58,555 bases of DNA from an uncultured Alphaproteobacteria bacterium (GCA_903842595.1 CAIMMO010000222.1:1-58555); one strand, 5' to 3'; counted from the stretch's first letter, positions 9,801-19,667 are shown. Translations and numbers: made by a program. The notes: generated from the letters alone by a model not told the origin.

Positions 9801-10262
9801 ATGGGCGAGGTGTTCGACCTTGAAATGATGTGCCGCGCGATGGCGCAGGCGCAGGCGGCCGCCGATGCGGGCGAGGCGCCGATCGGGGCTGTGCTGGTCG
9901 ATCCGGCGACGGGCGATGTCGTGGCCGAGGCGCACAATCAGCCGATTGGCCTGCACGATCCGACGGCGCATGCCGAGGTGCTGGCAATGCGCGCGGCTGC
10001 GCAGAAGCTGGGCAACTACCGGCTGACGGGGCTTACGCTCTACGTGACACTGGAGCCGTGTGCGATGTGCGCCGGCGCGATCAGCCATGCGCGGATTGGC
10101 CGGGTCGTCTACGGCGCGGCGGATGAGAAGGGCGGCGCCGTCGCGCATGGTCCGCGCTTCTTCGAGCAGCCAACCTGCCACTCGCGTCCGGCCGTGACGG
10201 CCGGGCTGATGGCGGAGGAGTCGTCGGCGCTGCTGAAGGGTTTCTTCAGGGCGCGGCGTTGA
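9801..10262 (+). CDS. tadA: tRNA-specific adenosine deaminase
   Basis: Converts the wobble adenosine of tRNA-Arg(ACG) to inosine. The 153-aa protein has the zinc deaminase motifs HAEVLAM (ligand His and catalytic Glu, near residue 57) and PCAMCAGA (the two ligand Cys, near 87). I chose ATG 9801 (MGEVFDLE); ATG 9786 would add five residues. It is divergent from rsmD, an arrangement seen in other alphaproteobacteria. A 28-bp gap separates it from the convergent DUF3298 gene. Confidence 0.92.
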   Translation: MGEVFDLEMMCRAMAQAQAAADAGEAPIGAVLVDPATGDVVAEAHNQPIGLHDPTAHAEVLAMRAAAQKLGNYRLTGLTLYVTLEPCAMCAGAISHARIGRVVYGAADEKGGAVAHGPRFFEQPTCHSRPAVTAGLMAEESSALLKGFFRARR

Positions 10263-10290
10263 GGGCGTTCAGATTGCAAGCGCGCCCTGC

Positions 10291-11250
10291 CTACGGCTCC
10301 CCAGCAAGCTTCCCGCCAAACCGCGCCTTGTATTCCGGCCGCAGGTCTTCCATGAAGATCTCGTGCGGCAGGGCGAGCGCGTAGCTGCCTTCAGCGTACG
10401 AGCCGACCGCATAGGCGTCGTAGTACACGAACACGCCCCCGAATTTGTTGGACTCGGTCGATGGCGCGAGGCCGACCTTTGCTTCTTCGAGCTTGATGTT
10501 GGTCTGCGCGCCAGCGCAGACGATCGGCTCATCGTAGATCGTGGCTGAGCCGATCCTCTCGAGCTTCACCTTCTTGAGAGCCTCACACACGCCAATGACA
10601 ATGGCGGGCGAGATGGCGCCCGAAGCGAGCATCGACTCGATCGCAATCTGCTCGCCTGTTGCGGCCTTGGCGATGTGAGTGTCGGTGTAGGTCATGCCGT
10701 GTGCGCCGCCGGTAAACTCATAGGCTGTACCGACGAGGCTGACGATGTCGCTGGTCTTCGCTGTGTACTTCCACTCGATCTGCACTTCCCATGGGATTGC
10801 CACGCCGCCCTCGCTCTTGCGGACTTCCGCATCGTTGCGAGCGTCGGCCTTGTATTTCGCGAAGTAGGCCAGAGCGTCCGTTCGCAGGTAGGTCAGGATG
10901 GGATCATTCTCGGGCCCGGGCGGAATGGCGGCGCTGAAGGAAATCGTGTCGTCGGCAAAGGCGAGCGCGCCCTGGGCGTTGGCGACCGGCGCGCCGGGAT
11001 CAGGCGTGGCGGGCGCCGGCGGTGGTGTGGTCTGGCCGTTCTGGCCGAACTGGACTTGCGCCGTCTGGTCGTCGGCAGGATCGGCTGCTGCGGCCTCCGC
11101 GGGAGGGGGCGTCTCATCCTTGTCGTGATTGCTTGTGGTGATGAAGACCGTCAGCAGCGATGCGCCGATGGCCACACCTGCGCCGATCATGGCGCCCGGC
11201 GGTACCTTCTTGCCTTCCGGCTTTGGTTCTTCGGTCAATCTCGTCTCCCG
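10291..11250 (-). CDS. Membrane-anchored DUF3298/DUF4163 protein
   Basis: A 319-aa protein of unknown function. A single hydrophobic segment near residues 19-40 anchors it, followed by a long Ala/Pro-rich linker (about 45-100) and a globular C-terminal part. That part holds YEFTGGAHG and a following IAIESML block, typical of the RsiV-like DUF4163/DUF3298 module, which in RsiV binds lysozyme. No sigma-factor gene is adjacent, so an anti-sigma role is not supported. ATG 11250 gives the basic cytoplasmic tail before the membrane helix; a start at 11304 would add 18 residues. Confidence 0.75.
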   Translation of the reverse strand, partial: RETRLTEEPKPEGKKVPPGAMIGAGVAIGASLLTVFITTSNHDKDETPPPAEAAAADPADDQTAQVQFGQNGQTTPPPAPATPDPGAPVANAQGALAFADDTISFSAAIPPGPENDPILTYLRTDALAYFAKYKADARNDAEVRKSEGGVAIPWEVQIEWKYTAKTSDIVSLVGTAYEFTGGAHGMTYTDTHIAKAATGEQIAIESMLASGAISPAIVIGVCEALKKVKLERIGSATIYDEPIVCAGAQTNIKLEEAKVGLAPSTESNKFGGVFVYYDAYAVGSYAEGSYALALPHEIFMEDLRPEYKARFGGKLAGEP

Positions 11251-11276
11251 CATAGGGCCTTGCCGGCGAGTATCCG

Positions 11277-12206
11277 CTAGAATGGCGCGGCAATGAAGGC
11301 CCATCCTGCAAGCAACAGCATCCCGGCCTCGCGGTTGGCGCGAAACAGCATCAACGCGCGAGCGCCATCAGCGGGATCAAGGCGGACAACCTGAAGTGCA
11401 AGGTGGAGCGCGAAAGGCGCGGTCAACGCCACGCCCATCCAGCCGTCGGCGACGTAGGCGGCAGCTGCACACAGTGCGCTGCAGCAGGCGTAGATGATAA
11501 AAACGGCAGGACGTATCCTTCCGCCAAAGCGCCGCGCGGTTGAGCGCACACCGATGAGGGCGTCATCCTCGCGATCCTGGATAGCGTAGATTGTATCGTA
11601 GCCGAGCGTCCACAGAACAAGGCCTCCGTAAAGGAGCCAGTCGGCTAGGGTGATTTCGCCACGGACCGCCGCCGGAGCAACGAGAGCCCCCCAGTTGAAG
11701 GTGAGGCCGAGCCAGACCTGCGGCCACCATGTGATGCGCTTCATCAGCGGATAGAGCGCAACCATCGGTATGGCGCAGAGCGCGACGAGCTTTGCAATAT
11801 CCGGCAAGGCGATCAGGACGCCGAGGCCGATCAGACACTGGATCAGCAGCCACGCCCAAGCCTGTTTCAGCGAGACGGCCCCAGAGGGTAGCGGCCGCAG
11901 CGCCGTGCGCGCGACCTTGGCGTCAATGTCGTGGTCGAGGATGTCGTTGTATGTGCAGCCCGCGCCACGCATGGCGACAGCGCCGATCGCGAAAATCAGG
12001 GTGAGCCAGGCGTCCTCAACCACCAGCCCGTCCGGAATGCGTGCGAGAACCAGCCCGATGATGCAGGGTAGGCCCAGCAGCCAGAAGCCTGCCGGACGAT
12101 CGTAGCGAGACAGCTGCAGGAAGGGGCGGGCGAACCCCGGCGCGTGCGTCACCCATGAGCCACGAACGGCGTCGGCGGGGGCGGTGTGGGCGGTGGGCTC
12201 GGTCAT
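11277..12206 (-). CDS. ubiA: 4-hydroxybenzoate polyprenyltransferase
   Basis: Prenylates 4-hydroxybenzoate, an early membrane step of ubiquinone synthesis. The 309-aa polytopic protein has the two Asp-rich prenyl-diphosphate motifs: NDILDHDID at about residue 93 and DTIYAIQDREDD at about 215. The open frame extends further upstream, but ATG 12206 (MTEPTAH) begins the family-typical N-terminus and leaves a 42-bp divergent gap to rsmE. Ubiquinone supplies the respiratory chain that feeds the oxidase encoded later in the window. Confidence 0.95.
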   Translation of the reverse strand: MTEPTAHTAPADAVRGSWVTHAPGFARPFLQLSRYDRPAGFWLLGLPCIIGLVLARIPDGLVVEDAWLTLIFAIGAVAMRGAGCTYNDILDHDIDAKVARTALRPLPSGAVSLKQAWAWLLIQCLIGLGVLIALPDIAKLVALCAIPMVALYPLMKRITWWPQVWLGLTFNWGALVAPAAVRGEITLADWLLYGGLVLWTLGYDTIYAIQDREDDALIGVRSTARRFGGRIRPAVFIIYACCSALCAAAAYVADGWMGVALTAPFALHLALQVVRLDPADGARALMLFRANREAGMLLLAGWAFIAAPF

Positions 12207-12248
12207 GGGGTCCTTGGCAGGAGGTTCAGGCCGATATAGCGCAGGGTA

Positions 12249-13016
12249 ATGAGCGCGACACCCCGTCTCTATGTCGCTCCGGACCTCGCGCCGGGCGGCC
12301 GACTGGTCCTCGATGGAGACCAGGCGCATTACCTGACACGTGTCCTGCGGCTGGGCGCTGGCGATCCGGTTCGGGTCTTCAACGGCAGGGATGGCGAGCT
12401 TGATGCACGAATCGCCGGCAGTACCAAGGCAACGGCGACGCTGGATCTTGGGGAGCGGGAGCGCGAGCAGGCGGCAACGCCAGATCTGTGGCTGCTCTTC
12501 GCGCCACTGAAGAAAGCGCGGACTGACTTTGTCGTCGAGAAGGCGGTGGAACTTGGCGCTGCCGAGATCCGCCCAGTCCTCACCGAGCGGACGGATGCGG
12601 AGACTGTTCGCGTCGATCGGCTTCAGCGCATTGCCGTCGAGGCTGCAGAGCAAACCGAACGGCTGGACGTGCCACCGGTTCGCGAAGCGGAGAAGCTGGC
12701 GGCCGTTCTGTCGAATTGGGATGCGAGGCGCCTCCTGATCTTCGCGGACGAGGCAGGGGACGATCTGGGACGGCCATGGGGCGGCGATGCCGGCAGGGCG
12801 GCTTCGATTCTCGACGTGTTGCAGAGCATCGCAGATGGTCCAGCCGCGGTTCTCGTCGGTCCCGAAGGCGGCTTCTCTCCGGCAGAGCGCGCGCGCCTTC
12901 GTTCGTTAACCTCCGTCCGGCCCGTAGGCCTTGGTCCGCGAATTCTTCGCGCTGAGACGGCTGCTGTCGCCACCCTGTCGCTGTGGCAGGCCGTGCGCGG
13001 CGACTGGCGGGGATAG
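12249..13016 (+). CDS. rsmE: 16S rRNA (uridine-1498-N3)-methyltransferase
   Basis: Methylates U1498 in the 16S rRNA decoding region. The 255-aa protein has an N-terminal PUA-like part (GDQAHYLTRVLRLGAGD) and a SPOUT methyltransferase domain. That domain includes RLQRIAVEAAEQTERLDVP, the SAM knot motif LVGPEGGFSPAE near 198 and LGPRILRAETA near 229. It is divergent from ubiA. gshA follows on the same strand after 118 bp that contain a possible promoter. Confidence 0.95.
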   Translation: MSATPRLYVAPDLAPGGRLVLDGDQAHYLTRVLRLGAGDPVRVFNGRDGELDARIAGSTKATATLDLGEREREQAATPDLWLLFAPLKKARTDFVVEKAVELGAAEIRPVLTERTDAETVRVDRLQRIAVEAAEQTERLDVPPVREAEKLAAVLSNWDARRLLIFADEAGDDLGRPWGGDAGRAASILDVLQSIADGPAAVLVGPEGGFSPAERARLRSLTSVRPVGLGPRILRAETAAVATLSLWQAVRGDWRG

Positions 13017-13059
13017 GCGATCTCTCCGACGGAATAGTTTTCCTTCACAATTCGAACAT

Positions 13060-13088
13060 TTGACGGACACCGCTGGCGTCCCTAAGCG
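13060..13088 (+). promoter_or_regulatory. Possible sigma-70-type promoter for gshA
   Basis: TTGACG at 13060-13065 and TAAGCG at 13083-13088 are 17 bases apart, about 46 bases ahead of the gshA start. The -35 is close to consensus; the -10 is weak, so this is a pattern match only. Confidence 0.35.
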
Positions 13089-13134
13089 GGCATACCTATC
13101 TGGCTGGTGAGGACCAGCTCCGGACACACCCTGC

Positions 13135-14511
13135 ATGACGACTCCCACGCGCGACATCGACGAGTCCGCGCCGCGGATCCGAGGCAAGCGGGAGCTTGTC
13201 GAGCGGCTGGCCGGCGGCGCGAAGCCGAAAGCTGACTGGCGTATCGGCACCGAGCACGAGAAATTCGGGTTCATCGAAGGTTCGTTGCGGCCCGTGCCTT
13301 ACGAGGGCGCGGCCTCGATCCGCGGCCTGCTTGAAGGTCTCGCGCGCGACTATGGCTGGGCCCCGATCATCGAGAGCGGACATATCATCGGCCTCAAGAA
13401 GGGGCTGGCGAGCGTGAGCCTCGAGCCCGGCGGGCAGTTCGAACTTTCCGGTGCACCGCTCGAAAACATTCATCAGACCTGTGAAGAGATCAGCGAGCAC
13501 CTGCGCGAGACGCGGGCGCTTTCGAAGCCGATGAACATCGATTTCCTCGGCCTCGGCTTCTCGCCACTGTGGTCATTCGACGAGACGCCGATGATGCCAA
13601 AAGGGCGCTACGGCATCATGAAGGCCTACATGGAAAAGGTCGGCAGGCTGGGGCGGCAGATGATGTTCCGTTCGTGCACCGTACAGACCAATCTCGATTT
13701 CGGCTCCGAGGCCGACATGGTGAAGAAGCTGCGCGTGAGCCTTGCGCTGCAGCCCATCGCGACGGCGCTGTTCGCGAACTCGCCCTTTGCTGAGGGACGT
13801 ACGAACGGTTTCCTTTCCTATCGCTCGCATGTGTGGACGGATACAGATCCTGATCGTTCGGGCATGCTGCCCTTCGCGTTCGAGCAAGGCTTCGGGTACG
13901 AGCAGTATGTCGACTATGCGCTCGACGTGCCGATGTATTTCGTGCGTCGCGAGGGGAAGTACATCGATGCATCGGGTCTCTCATTTCGCGATTTCATGGC
14001 GGGCAAGCTGCCGGTGTTGCCCGGCGAGTTGCCGGCGATGGATGATTTCGACGACCATCTTTCGACAATCTTCCCCGAAGTGCGGCTGAAGACCTTTCTC
14101 GAAATGCGTGGGGCCGATGCGGGTTCGCACGACATGCTGTGCGCGCTGTCAGCATTCTGGGTCGGCATCCTTTACGACCAGCAGGCTCTGGATGGCGCAT
14201 GGGAGCTGGTGAAGGGCTTCACCGCTGCCGAGCGCCAGGCCTTGCGGTCTGCTGTGCCGATGCAGGCGCTCGCCGCTCCGATCCGAAACACGACGGCGCA
14301 GGCCCTGGCCATCGAGGCCGTGAAGCTTGCCGCTGGCGGTCTCTCCCGTCGCGCGAACCTGAACGCCAAGGGGCGCGACGAAACGGTCTTCCTGATGGAA
14401 TTGCAGGAAATCGCAGAAACGGGCCTGACCCAGGCGCACAGTCTGCTGGAGAAGTACCACGGCTCCTGGAAGCGCGACATCACGCGCGCATTTGCCGAGA
14501 CCCGCGTTTAG
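13135..14511 (+). CDS. gshA: Glutamate-cysteine ligase, plant/proteobacterial class (GCS2-like)
   Basis: Makes gamma-glutamylcysteine, the first step of glutathione synthesis. The 458-aa protein matches the alphaproteobacterial/plant class: GTEHEKFGF near residue 37, a block ending GGQFELSGAPL near 95, FGSEADMVKK near 187 and SHVWTDTDPDRSGMLPF near 225. The alphaproteobacterial and plant enzymes share this layout, unlike the E. coli class. It appears to be a single transcription unit. Confidence 0.95.
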   Translation: MTTPTRDIDESAPRIRGKRELVERLAGGAKPKADWRIGTEHEKFGFIEGSLRPVPYEGAASIRGLLEGLARDYGWAPIIESGHIIGLKKGLASVSLEPGGQFELSGAPLENIHQTCEEISEHLRETRALSKPMNIDFLGLGFSPLWSFDETPMMPKGRYGIMKAYMEKVGRLGRQMMFRSCTVQTNLDFGSEADMVKKLRVSLALQPIATALFANSPFAEGRTNGFLSYRSHVWTDTDPDRSGMLPFAFEQGFGYEQYVDYALDVPMYFVRREGKYIDASGLSFRDFMAGKLPVLPGELPAMDDFDDHLSTIFPEVRLKTFLEMRGADAGSHDMLCALSAFWVGILYDQQALDGAWELVKGFTAAERQALRSAVPMQALAAPIRNTTAQALAIEAVKLAAGGLSRRANLNAKGRDETVFLMELQEIAETGLTQAHSLLEKYHGSWKRDITRAFAETRV

Positions 14512-14661
14512 CCGCATGATTTGCGGGCTGTTCATGTCTTAAGGTGCGGTCTTGCGCGTCTCTGACGATTCCGGGGCTTGAGCCTGTCGCCGTCGCGTGA
14601 TGAACATCGCCCATACCCGTAAAGGGATTTGGCCTGCTAAGGGCTTTTGGGCGAGGACTTG

Positions 14662-16515
14662 ATGGATATCGTTGTTGCGATCGGCATAGTGATCACACTG
14701 GTCACGGGGCTCCCGGTCTTCCTGCAGCTGCGCAAGCAGCCCAAGGGCCTGCACATCATCTTTTTCACCGAGATGTGGGAGCGGTTCTCCTATTACGGGA
14801 TGCGCACGATTCTTTTCGTGTACATGACGCAGCATTTTCTGTTCTCGGACGAAGCGGCTTCCGGTCAGTACGGGGCCTACACGTCACTGGTGTACCTGCT
14901 TCCGCTGATCGGCGGCATGCTGGCTGACCGCTATCTCGGCACCACCAAGGCGGTCGCGTTTGGCGCTCTGCTGCTTGTGGCGGGTCACCTGACGATGGCA
15001 GTTGAGCAGGCGCCTGCACGCAATGTGCTGGTCTATAACGGCCAGAACTACAACATCGAGTCCGAAGGACGCCAGGATCAGCGCAAGGCCTGGGTCGTCG
15101 TTGATGGCCAGCGCTACGAGTTCGGTCCGGCAGCCAATGGCGGCATGGAGATCAAGGACTATACCGGCACGGCCGCGTTACCGAACATCCTGCCTGTCGA
15201 TGATCCGGAAACAGCCGAGGTCGAAGGCTACCAGATGATCGTCGAGGGGCAGCAGCCCTTCTACATGGGTGCGTTCTTCCTTGCGCTGTCGCTGATCATC
15301 ATGGGGGTTGGCTTCCTGAAGGCGAACCTCGCGACGCAGGTCGGCCAGCTCTACACGAAGGACGATCCGCGCCGGGACGGCGGGTTTTCGCTCTACTATT
15401 ACGGGATCAACCTCGGTGCGTTCTGGGCGCAGGTGCTCTGCGCGCTGGTTGGCGCCCAGGTGGGATGGTGGGCGGGCTTCGGCCTTGCCGGCGTCGGCAT
15501 GCTCCTGGGCTGGCTGGTTTTCGTGCGCCGCCGCATCCTGTTCTTCACGCCTGGCCCGGCGCAGCTTCCGCCAGAACTCGGCCTGCCGCCGAACCCGGAG
15601 CTTCTCAGGAAGCCGCTCATCGGCCCCCTCAACCGCGAATGGCTTATCTACATTCTGGCGCTTCTGGGCGTCGGACTGGTCTGGCTGCTCGTCCAGCGAG
15701 AGCCGATCGTGAACACGGCGCTGACGATCGCGTCGATCGGAATGCTGATTTTCTTCGCATACTACATGTTCACGAAAGCAACGCTGGCAGAGAGCGGCAA
15801 GCTGATCCTTGCGCTGATACTGGTTCTTGCGTCAGTCGCGTTCTTCACGTTGTTCGAACTCGGCGGATCCGCCCTGTCGCAATTCTCCGAACGATCGACA
15901 CAGCTGCCCAATGATGGCTTCTTCACCATCACATCCGGTCAGACACAGAGCTTCAATGGCGGGTTCATTCTGATCTTCGCGCCGATGTTTGCGGCGATGT
16001 GGACATGGCTGGGGCGGCACAAGAAGGACCCAGGCGATGCGTTCAAGTTCGCGCTCGGCCTGATCCAGGTCGGCGCAGGGTTCCTCGTGCTTGTGTGGGG
16101 CGTGCAGTACGCCGACGAAAACTTCAAGGTTCCCCTGATCTTCCTTGTCGGCCTCTACCTGCTGCACACCACGGGCGAGCTGTTCCTGTCTCCTGTTGGC
16201 CTCTCAGCGATGACCAAGCTGACGCCAGCGCCGATCGCTGCGACCATGATGGCGACTTGGTATCTGGGATCGTCAATCGCGCAGGCGGTGCAGGCGCAGA
16301 TCACCAAGCTGACAGCGCAGCAGACGGTGGGCGGGCAGGTGCTCGACCCTGAACTCGCTCTCAAAACCTATGGCGAGGTGTTCACGAATGTCGGTCTCGC
16401 CGGCATCGGCATTGGCATCCTGATGGGGATTGCGAGCCCGTTCCTCAACAAGCTCGCGCATCTCAAGGACAAGCCGAAGGACGGCGCGACGCCTGCACAA
16501 CAACCGGCCGAGTGA
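14662..16515 (+). CDS. POT/PTR family proton-coupled peptide transporter
   Basis: A 617-aa major-facilitator protein that imports di- and tripeptides with protons. The family signature FFTEMWERFSYYGMR is at about residue 33-47, and a second conserved block, FSLYYYGINLGAFW, is near 243. About 12-14 transmembrane segments are visible. Residues about 120-195 form a hydrophilic insertion (RNVLVYNGQNYNIE onward) between membrane helices that short POT proteins lack. I prefer ATG 14662, which has GAGG about six bases upstream, to a TTG at 14647. It is convergent with tldD. Confidence 0.92.
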   Translation: MDIVVAIGIVITLVTGLPVFLQLRKQPKGLHIIFFTEMWERFSYYGMRTILFVYMTQHFLFSDEAASGQYGAYTSLVYLLPLIGGMLADRYLGTTKAVAFGALLLVAGHLTMAVEQAPARNVLVYNGQNYNIESEGRQDQRKAWVVVDGQRYEFGPAANGGMEIKDYTGTAALPNILPVDDPETAEVEGYQMIVEGQQPFYMGAFFLALSLIIMGVGFLKANLATQVGQLYTKDDPRRDGGFSLYYYGINLGAFWAQVLCALVGAQVGWWAGFGLAGVGMLLGWLVFVRRRILFFTPGPAQLPPELGLPPNPELLRKPLIGPLNREWLIYILALLGVGLVWLLVQREPIVNTALTIASIGMLIFFAYYMFTKATLAESGKLILALILVLASVAFFTLFELGGSALSQFSERSTQLPNDGFFTITSGQTQSFNGGFILIFAPMFAAMWTWLGRHKKDPGDAFKFALGLIQVGAGFLVLVWGVQYADENFKVPLIFLVGLYLLHTTGELFLSPVGLSAMTKLTPAPIAATMMATWYLGSSIAQAVQAQITKLTAQQTVGGQVLDPELALKTYGEVFTNVGLAGIGIGILMGIASPFLNKLAHLKDKPKDGATPAQQPAE

Positions 16516-16524
16516 GCGAACGGC

Positions 16525-16548
16525 GCGCGGGCTGCCGTCAGCCCGCGC
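16525..16548. terminator. Perfect GC-rich hairpin between convergent POT and tldD genes
   Basis: The stem GCGCGGGCTG/CAGCCCGCGC (10 bp) with loop CCGT lies nine bases after the transporter stop and overlaps the tldD stop. It could end transcription in both directions. There is no T-run on the plus side, so a purely intrinsic terminator is not certain. Confidence 0.5.
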
Positions 16549-17953
16549 CGCCGACCGTTATCCTATCGATCCGCAGCGATGGCTGACCGACGCCGACGGG
16601 TACTGACTGGCCGCCCTTGCCGCATGTGCCGACGCCGTCGTCCATGGCGAAGTCGTTGCCGACCATCGAGATGTTGTTCATCACGGTCGGTCCGTGCCCG
16701 ATCAACGTCGCGTTCTTTACCGGGGCCCCGACCTTGCCATTCTCGACGAGGTAAGCCTCGGTGCACTGGAACACGAACTGGCCGTTCGTGATGTCCACCT
16801 GGCCGCCGCCGAAATCGACAGCCCAGATGCCCTTCTTGATCGACCGGACAATCTCGTCCGGTTCGTGGGTGCCGCCCGTCATGAAGGTGTTGGTCATGCG
16901 CGGCATCGGCGTCGCAGCGTAGCTCTCGCGGCGTCCATTGCCCGTGGGGGCAACGCCCATCAGGCGCGCATTCTGGCGATCTTGTATGTAGCCGACGAGA
17001 CGGCCATCCTCGACCAGCACGGTGCGTTGGGTCTGCGTTCCTTCATCGTCGAAGGAAAGCGAACCGCGGCGGTTGGCGATCGTGCCGTCGTCAACGATCG
17101 TCACGCCTTTCGCCATCACCTGCTCGCCGATGCGATCGGAATAGACCGACGACCCCTTGCGGTTGAAGTCGCCCTCAAGACCGTGGCCTACGGCTTCGTG
17201 CAGCAGCACGCCTGTCCAGCCCGGCCCAAGCGCCACTTCCATCTCGCCCGCAGGGGCAGGCACGGCCTCGAGATTGATTTCCGCCTTCCGCAATGCCCGC
17301 GCGGCAAGCGCCTTCCAGCGATCCGGCTGGATCCATTCCTCGTAGCCTGCGCGCCCGCCTGCGCCGGCCGAGCCCGTTTCGCGGCGGCCATCCTTCTCCA
17401 TCGTCACCGCGATGTTGACGCGCACCAGCGGCCGCGCCTCGGCGACGCTCGCCCCGCCCGAGCGGATGATCTCGACGGCGGTGCGTGATCCGGCGAGCGA
17501 CACCGACACCTGCACGACGCGCGGATCGCTCGCGCGGCACCATGCGTCGATTTCCGCGAGCAGTCCCGTCTTGGTCACGAAGTCAGGGGAGGCGGTGGGG
17601 TCGACGTCCGCATAGAGTCGGCGGTTCACCGGCGTGGGTCCCATCGCGAGCTTGCTCGTCCGCCCGCGCTTGGCGGCGGCGGCGGATGTCGCTGCGCGTT
17701 GGAGTGATGCCTCTGTAATCTCGCTGGCGTGAGCGTAGCCTGTGGTTTCGCCCGAAACGACGCGAAGGCCGAAGCCTTGACCGCTATCGTAGGACGCGGA
17801 TTTCAGCCTGCCATCATCGAACAGGAAGCTCTCGGAGCGGACAGATTCGACGTAGATCTCTCCGTCCTCCGCCCCGGCCAGAGCCTCGTCGAGTATGCTT
17901 GCCGCCTTCGACACGCCAATGCCGGCCTCTTCGATCAAGCTACGGTCGGTCAT
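16538..17953 (-). CDS. tldD: TldD metalloprotease subunit
   Basis: One half of the TldD/TldE zinc protease that degrades unfolded or modified peptides. The 471-aa protein has the HEAVGHGLEGD motif (HExxxH zinc site) near residue 254, preceded by LGPGWTGVLL. The C-terminal beta-rich part contains STEAYLVENGKVG-type sequence (here CTEAYLVENGKVG). The partner gene tldE (pmbA) is not in the window. The strand is opposite to its neighbours and the gene appears monocistronic. Confidence 0.95.
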   Translation of the reverse strand: MTDRSLIEEAGIGVSKAASILDEALAGAEDGEIYVESVRSESFLFDDGRLKSASYDSGQGFGLRVVSGETTGYAHASEITEASLQRAATSAAAAKRGRTSKLAMGPTPVNRRLYADVDPTASPDFVTKTGLLAEIDAWCRASDPRVVQVSVSLAGSRTAVEIIRSGGASVAEARPLVRVNIAVTMEKDGRRETGSAGAGGRAGYEEWIQPDRWKALAARALRKAEINLEAVPAPAGEMEVALGPGWTGVLLHEAVGHGLEGDFNRKGSSVYSDRIGEQVMAKGVTIVDDGTIANRRGSLSFDDEGTQTQRTVLVEDGRLVGYIQDRQNARLMGVAPTGNGRRESYAATPMPRMTNTFMTGGTHEPDEIVRSIKKGIWAVDFGGGQVDITNGQFVFQCTEAYLVENGKVGAPVKNATLIGHGPTVMNNISMVGNDFAMDDGVGTCGKGGQSVPVGVGQPSLRIDRITVGGAG

Positions 17954-18030
17954 GGCATGCCTTTCAACAAAACGTCTCGGTCCACCCAGGATAGGGTGGC
18001 GTGGCCTTCGGTGACAACGCAGGGTCTGCG

Positions 18031-18609
18031 TCAGCCTCCAGCCGGAACAACGGTGAACCGGGCGATCTGATCCTGCGCCCGCTTGAAGTCTGGCTTCATC
18101 CTCAGGGCCTGGCGGTAGTCCTCGTACGCAGACTGGAGATTGCCCAGCTTTTCATGCGTGAGTCCGCGGTTATAGAAGCCGATCGTGCGGGCGTTCTCCG
18201 ATTCCGAGCCAACACCCTCGTTCAGGGCGGCGAGGGCTTCCGGATAGCGCGCGAGATTATAGAGCGCAGCGCCGAGATTGACCTTCGCTTCCTTCAGGTC
18301 GGGCATCAGACGCAGGCTGTTCTCGTAATCCCACATGGCCTTTGTGTTGTTTCCGACGCGCATGTGTAGGATGCCACGATTGGTATAGGTTGCTGCCTTG
18401 TCGCGGCGTTTGAGTGTCTCGTTCGTGAGGGCGAGGTTGCAGATTTCCATTGCCTTCTGCGGGGCGACTCGCTGGTCGTCCGCCGCCTCGTAACAGGCCT
18501 GTCCAAGCCCACCGCCGATCACCGTTACGGCGCCCTGAGCGATCGCAGCAGGAGATACCAACAGGCTCGCTGCGATAGCCGAAATTCCTAGTGCAAACCG
18601 GGTGTTCAT
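18031..18609 (-). CDS. Exported tetratricopeptide-repeat protein
   Basis: A 192-aa protein with a Sec signal peptide (residues 1-25, cleavage after AIAQ) followed by TPR units. Three repeats can be read: around 65-98 (TNRGILHMRVGNNTKA), around 99-132 (NLGAALYNLARYPEA) and around 140-173 (NRGLTHEKLGNLQSA). It probably acts as a periplasmic scaffold; partners are unknown. It is divergent from coxB with 164 bp between starts, which must hold both promoters. ATG 18609 gives the signal peptide; an upstream in-frame start at 18645 does not. Confidence 0.85.
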   Translation of the reverse strand: MNTRFALGISAIAASLLVSPAAIAQGAVTVIGGGLGQACYEAADDQRVAPQKAMEICNLALTNETLKRRDKAATYTNRGILHMRVGNNTKAMWDYENSLRLMPDLKEAKVNLGAALYNLARYPEALAALNEGVGSESENARTIGFYNRGLTHEKLGNLQSAYEDYRQALRMKPDFKRAQDQIARFTVVPAGG

Positions 18610-18773
18610 CTTTCCAACTCCTTGGGCCTCTGATAGCGACCACACGCCATCTCACCGATTCGGTGCCCCTGCGACACTATGCATGCCGACGGGCCGAAGC
18701 GGAGTGGTGGCGGAGGGCAGCATATCACGCTAAAGCCCGGTTTTCACGCATCTGGCTGGAGGATGTGCGCAAC

Positions 18774-19667
18774 ATGCTGCGAGGAGCTTGGAAACTCGGG
18801 GTGCTCGGCGCCGCCAGCCTCGTGGCTGCGGGGCAGTCATGGGCTACGCCAACGCCTGGAGGCATCGACTTCCAGACGCCGGCCACGGAGACCGCAAGGC
18901 GCGTGCAGGCGTTCCATTTCGAGGTCCTGATCATCATCACGGTGATCACGGCGTTTGTCACGGCGTTGCTCATCTGGGTGATGATCCGCTACAATCGCAA
19001 GGCCAGCCCGACCCCGAAAAAGTTCAGCCACAACACCGCTGTCGAGATCGTCTGGACCGTTCTGCCCGTGCTGATTCTCGTCTGGATCGCCAAAGGCTCC
19101 TTCCCGCTGCTTTACGAACAGGACGTGATGTTCAACGGCGAGCAGGTGCCGGAAGAGCAGGTCGTGGACATCAAGATCTACGGCAACATGTGGTACTGGG
19201 ATTACACGTACAATCAGAACACGGACCAGGAATTCGTCGTCGAAAGCCGGATGCTGCGCGCCGGGGACGCGGACCGTCCGCTCGACACAGCGCGCGGCGA
19301 CATTCCCCAGCTGTCGGTCGACTACCCGATGGTGGCGCCGGTTGGCCGCCACGTCCGTCTCAAGATCACCGCGCGTGACGTCATCCACTCCTGGGCGATG
19401 CCCCAGTTCGCTTTGAAGGTCGACGCTGTGCCGGGTCGCCTGAACCAGCTTTGGTTCAAGGTCGACCAGCCGGGGATCTACTACGGACAGTGCTCCGAGC
19501 TCTGCGGCAAGGACCATTCGAACATGCCGATCGAGCTCTGGGCTCTGCCCCAGCAACAATACGACCAGTGGCTGGTCGCCGCGCAGGCCGACCCGGCGAA
19601 CGGGGGGCGTGCGTATCTGGACAGCCTTCCGCGTCCGGGCGTGACCCAGCTCGCCGCCGCCGAATAA
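18774..19667 (+). CDS. coxB: Cytochrome c oxidase subunit II
   Basis: Takes electrons from cytochrome c through the CuA centre and passes them to subunit I. The 297-aa protein has a signal peptide, two transmembrane helices (about 45-70 and 85-105), the aromatic NMWYWDYTY near 142 and a periplasmic cupredoxin domain. The CuA ligands sit in [13 protein letters not shown] near 241. It is the first gene of a long cox operon. coxA starts 17 bp downstream. Confidence 0.97.
   Translation: MLRGAWKLGVLGAASLVAAGQSWATPTPGGIDFQTPATETARRVQAFHFEVLIIITVITAFVTALLIWVMIRYNRKASPTPKKFSHNTAVEIVWTVLPVLILVWIAKGSFPLLYEQDVMFNGEQVPEEQVVDIKIYGNMWYWDYTYNQNTDQEFVVESRMLRAGDADRPLDTARGDIPQLSVDYPMVAPVGRHVRLKITARDVIHSWAMPQFALKVDAVPGRLNQLWFKVDQPGIYYGQCSELCGKDHSNMPIELWALPQQQYDQWLVAAQADPANGGRAYLDSLPRPGVTQLAAAE

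Noticed and set aside
10291-11250. RsiV-like anti-sigma factor
   Set aside because: The C-terminal domain is similar, but no ECF sigma gene is adjacent and no anti-sigma N-terminal domain is visible.
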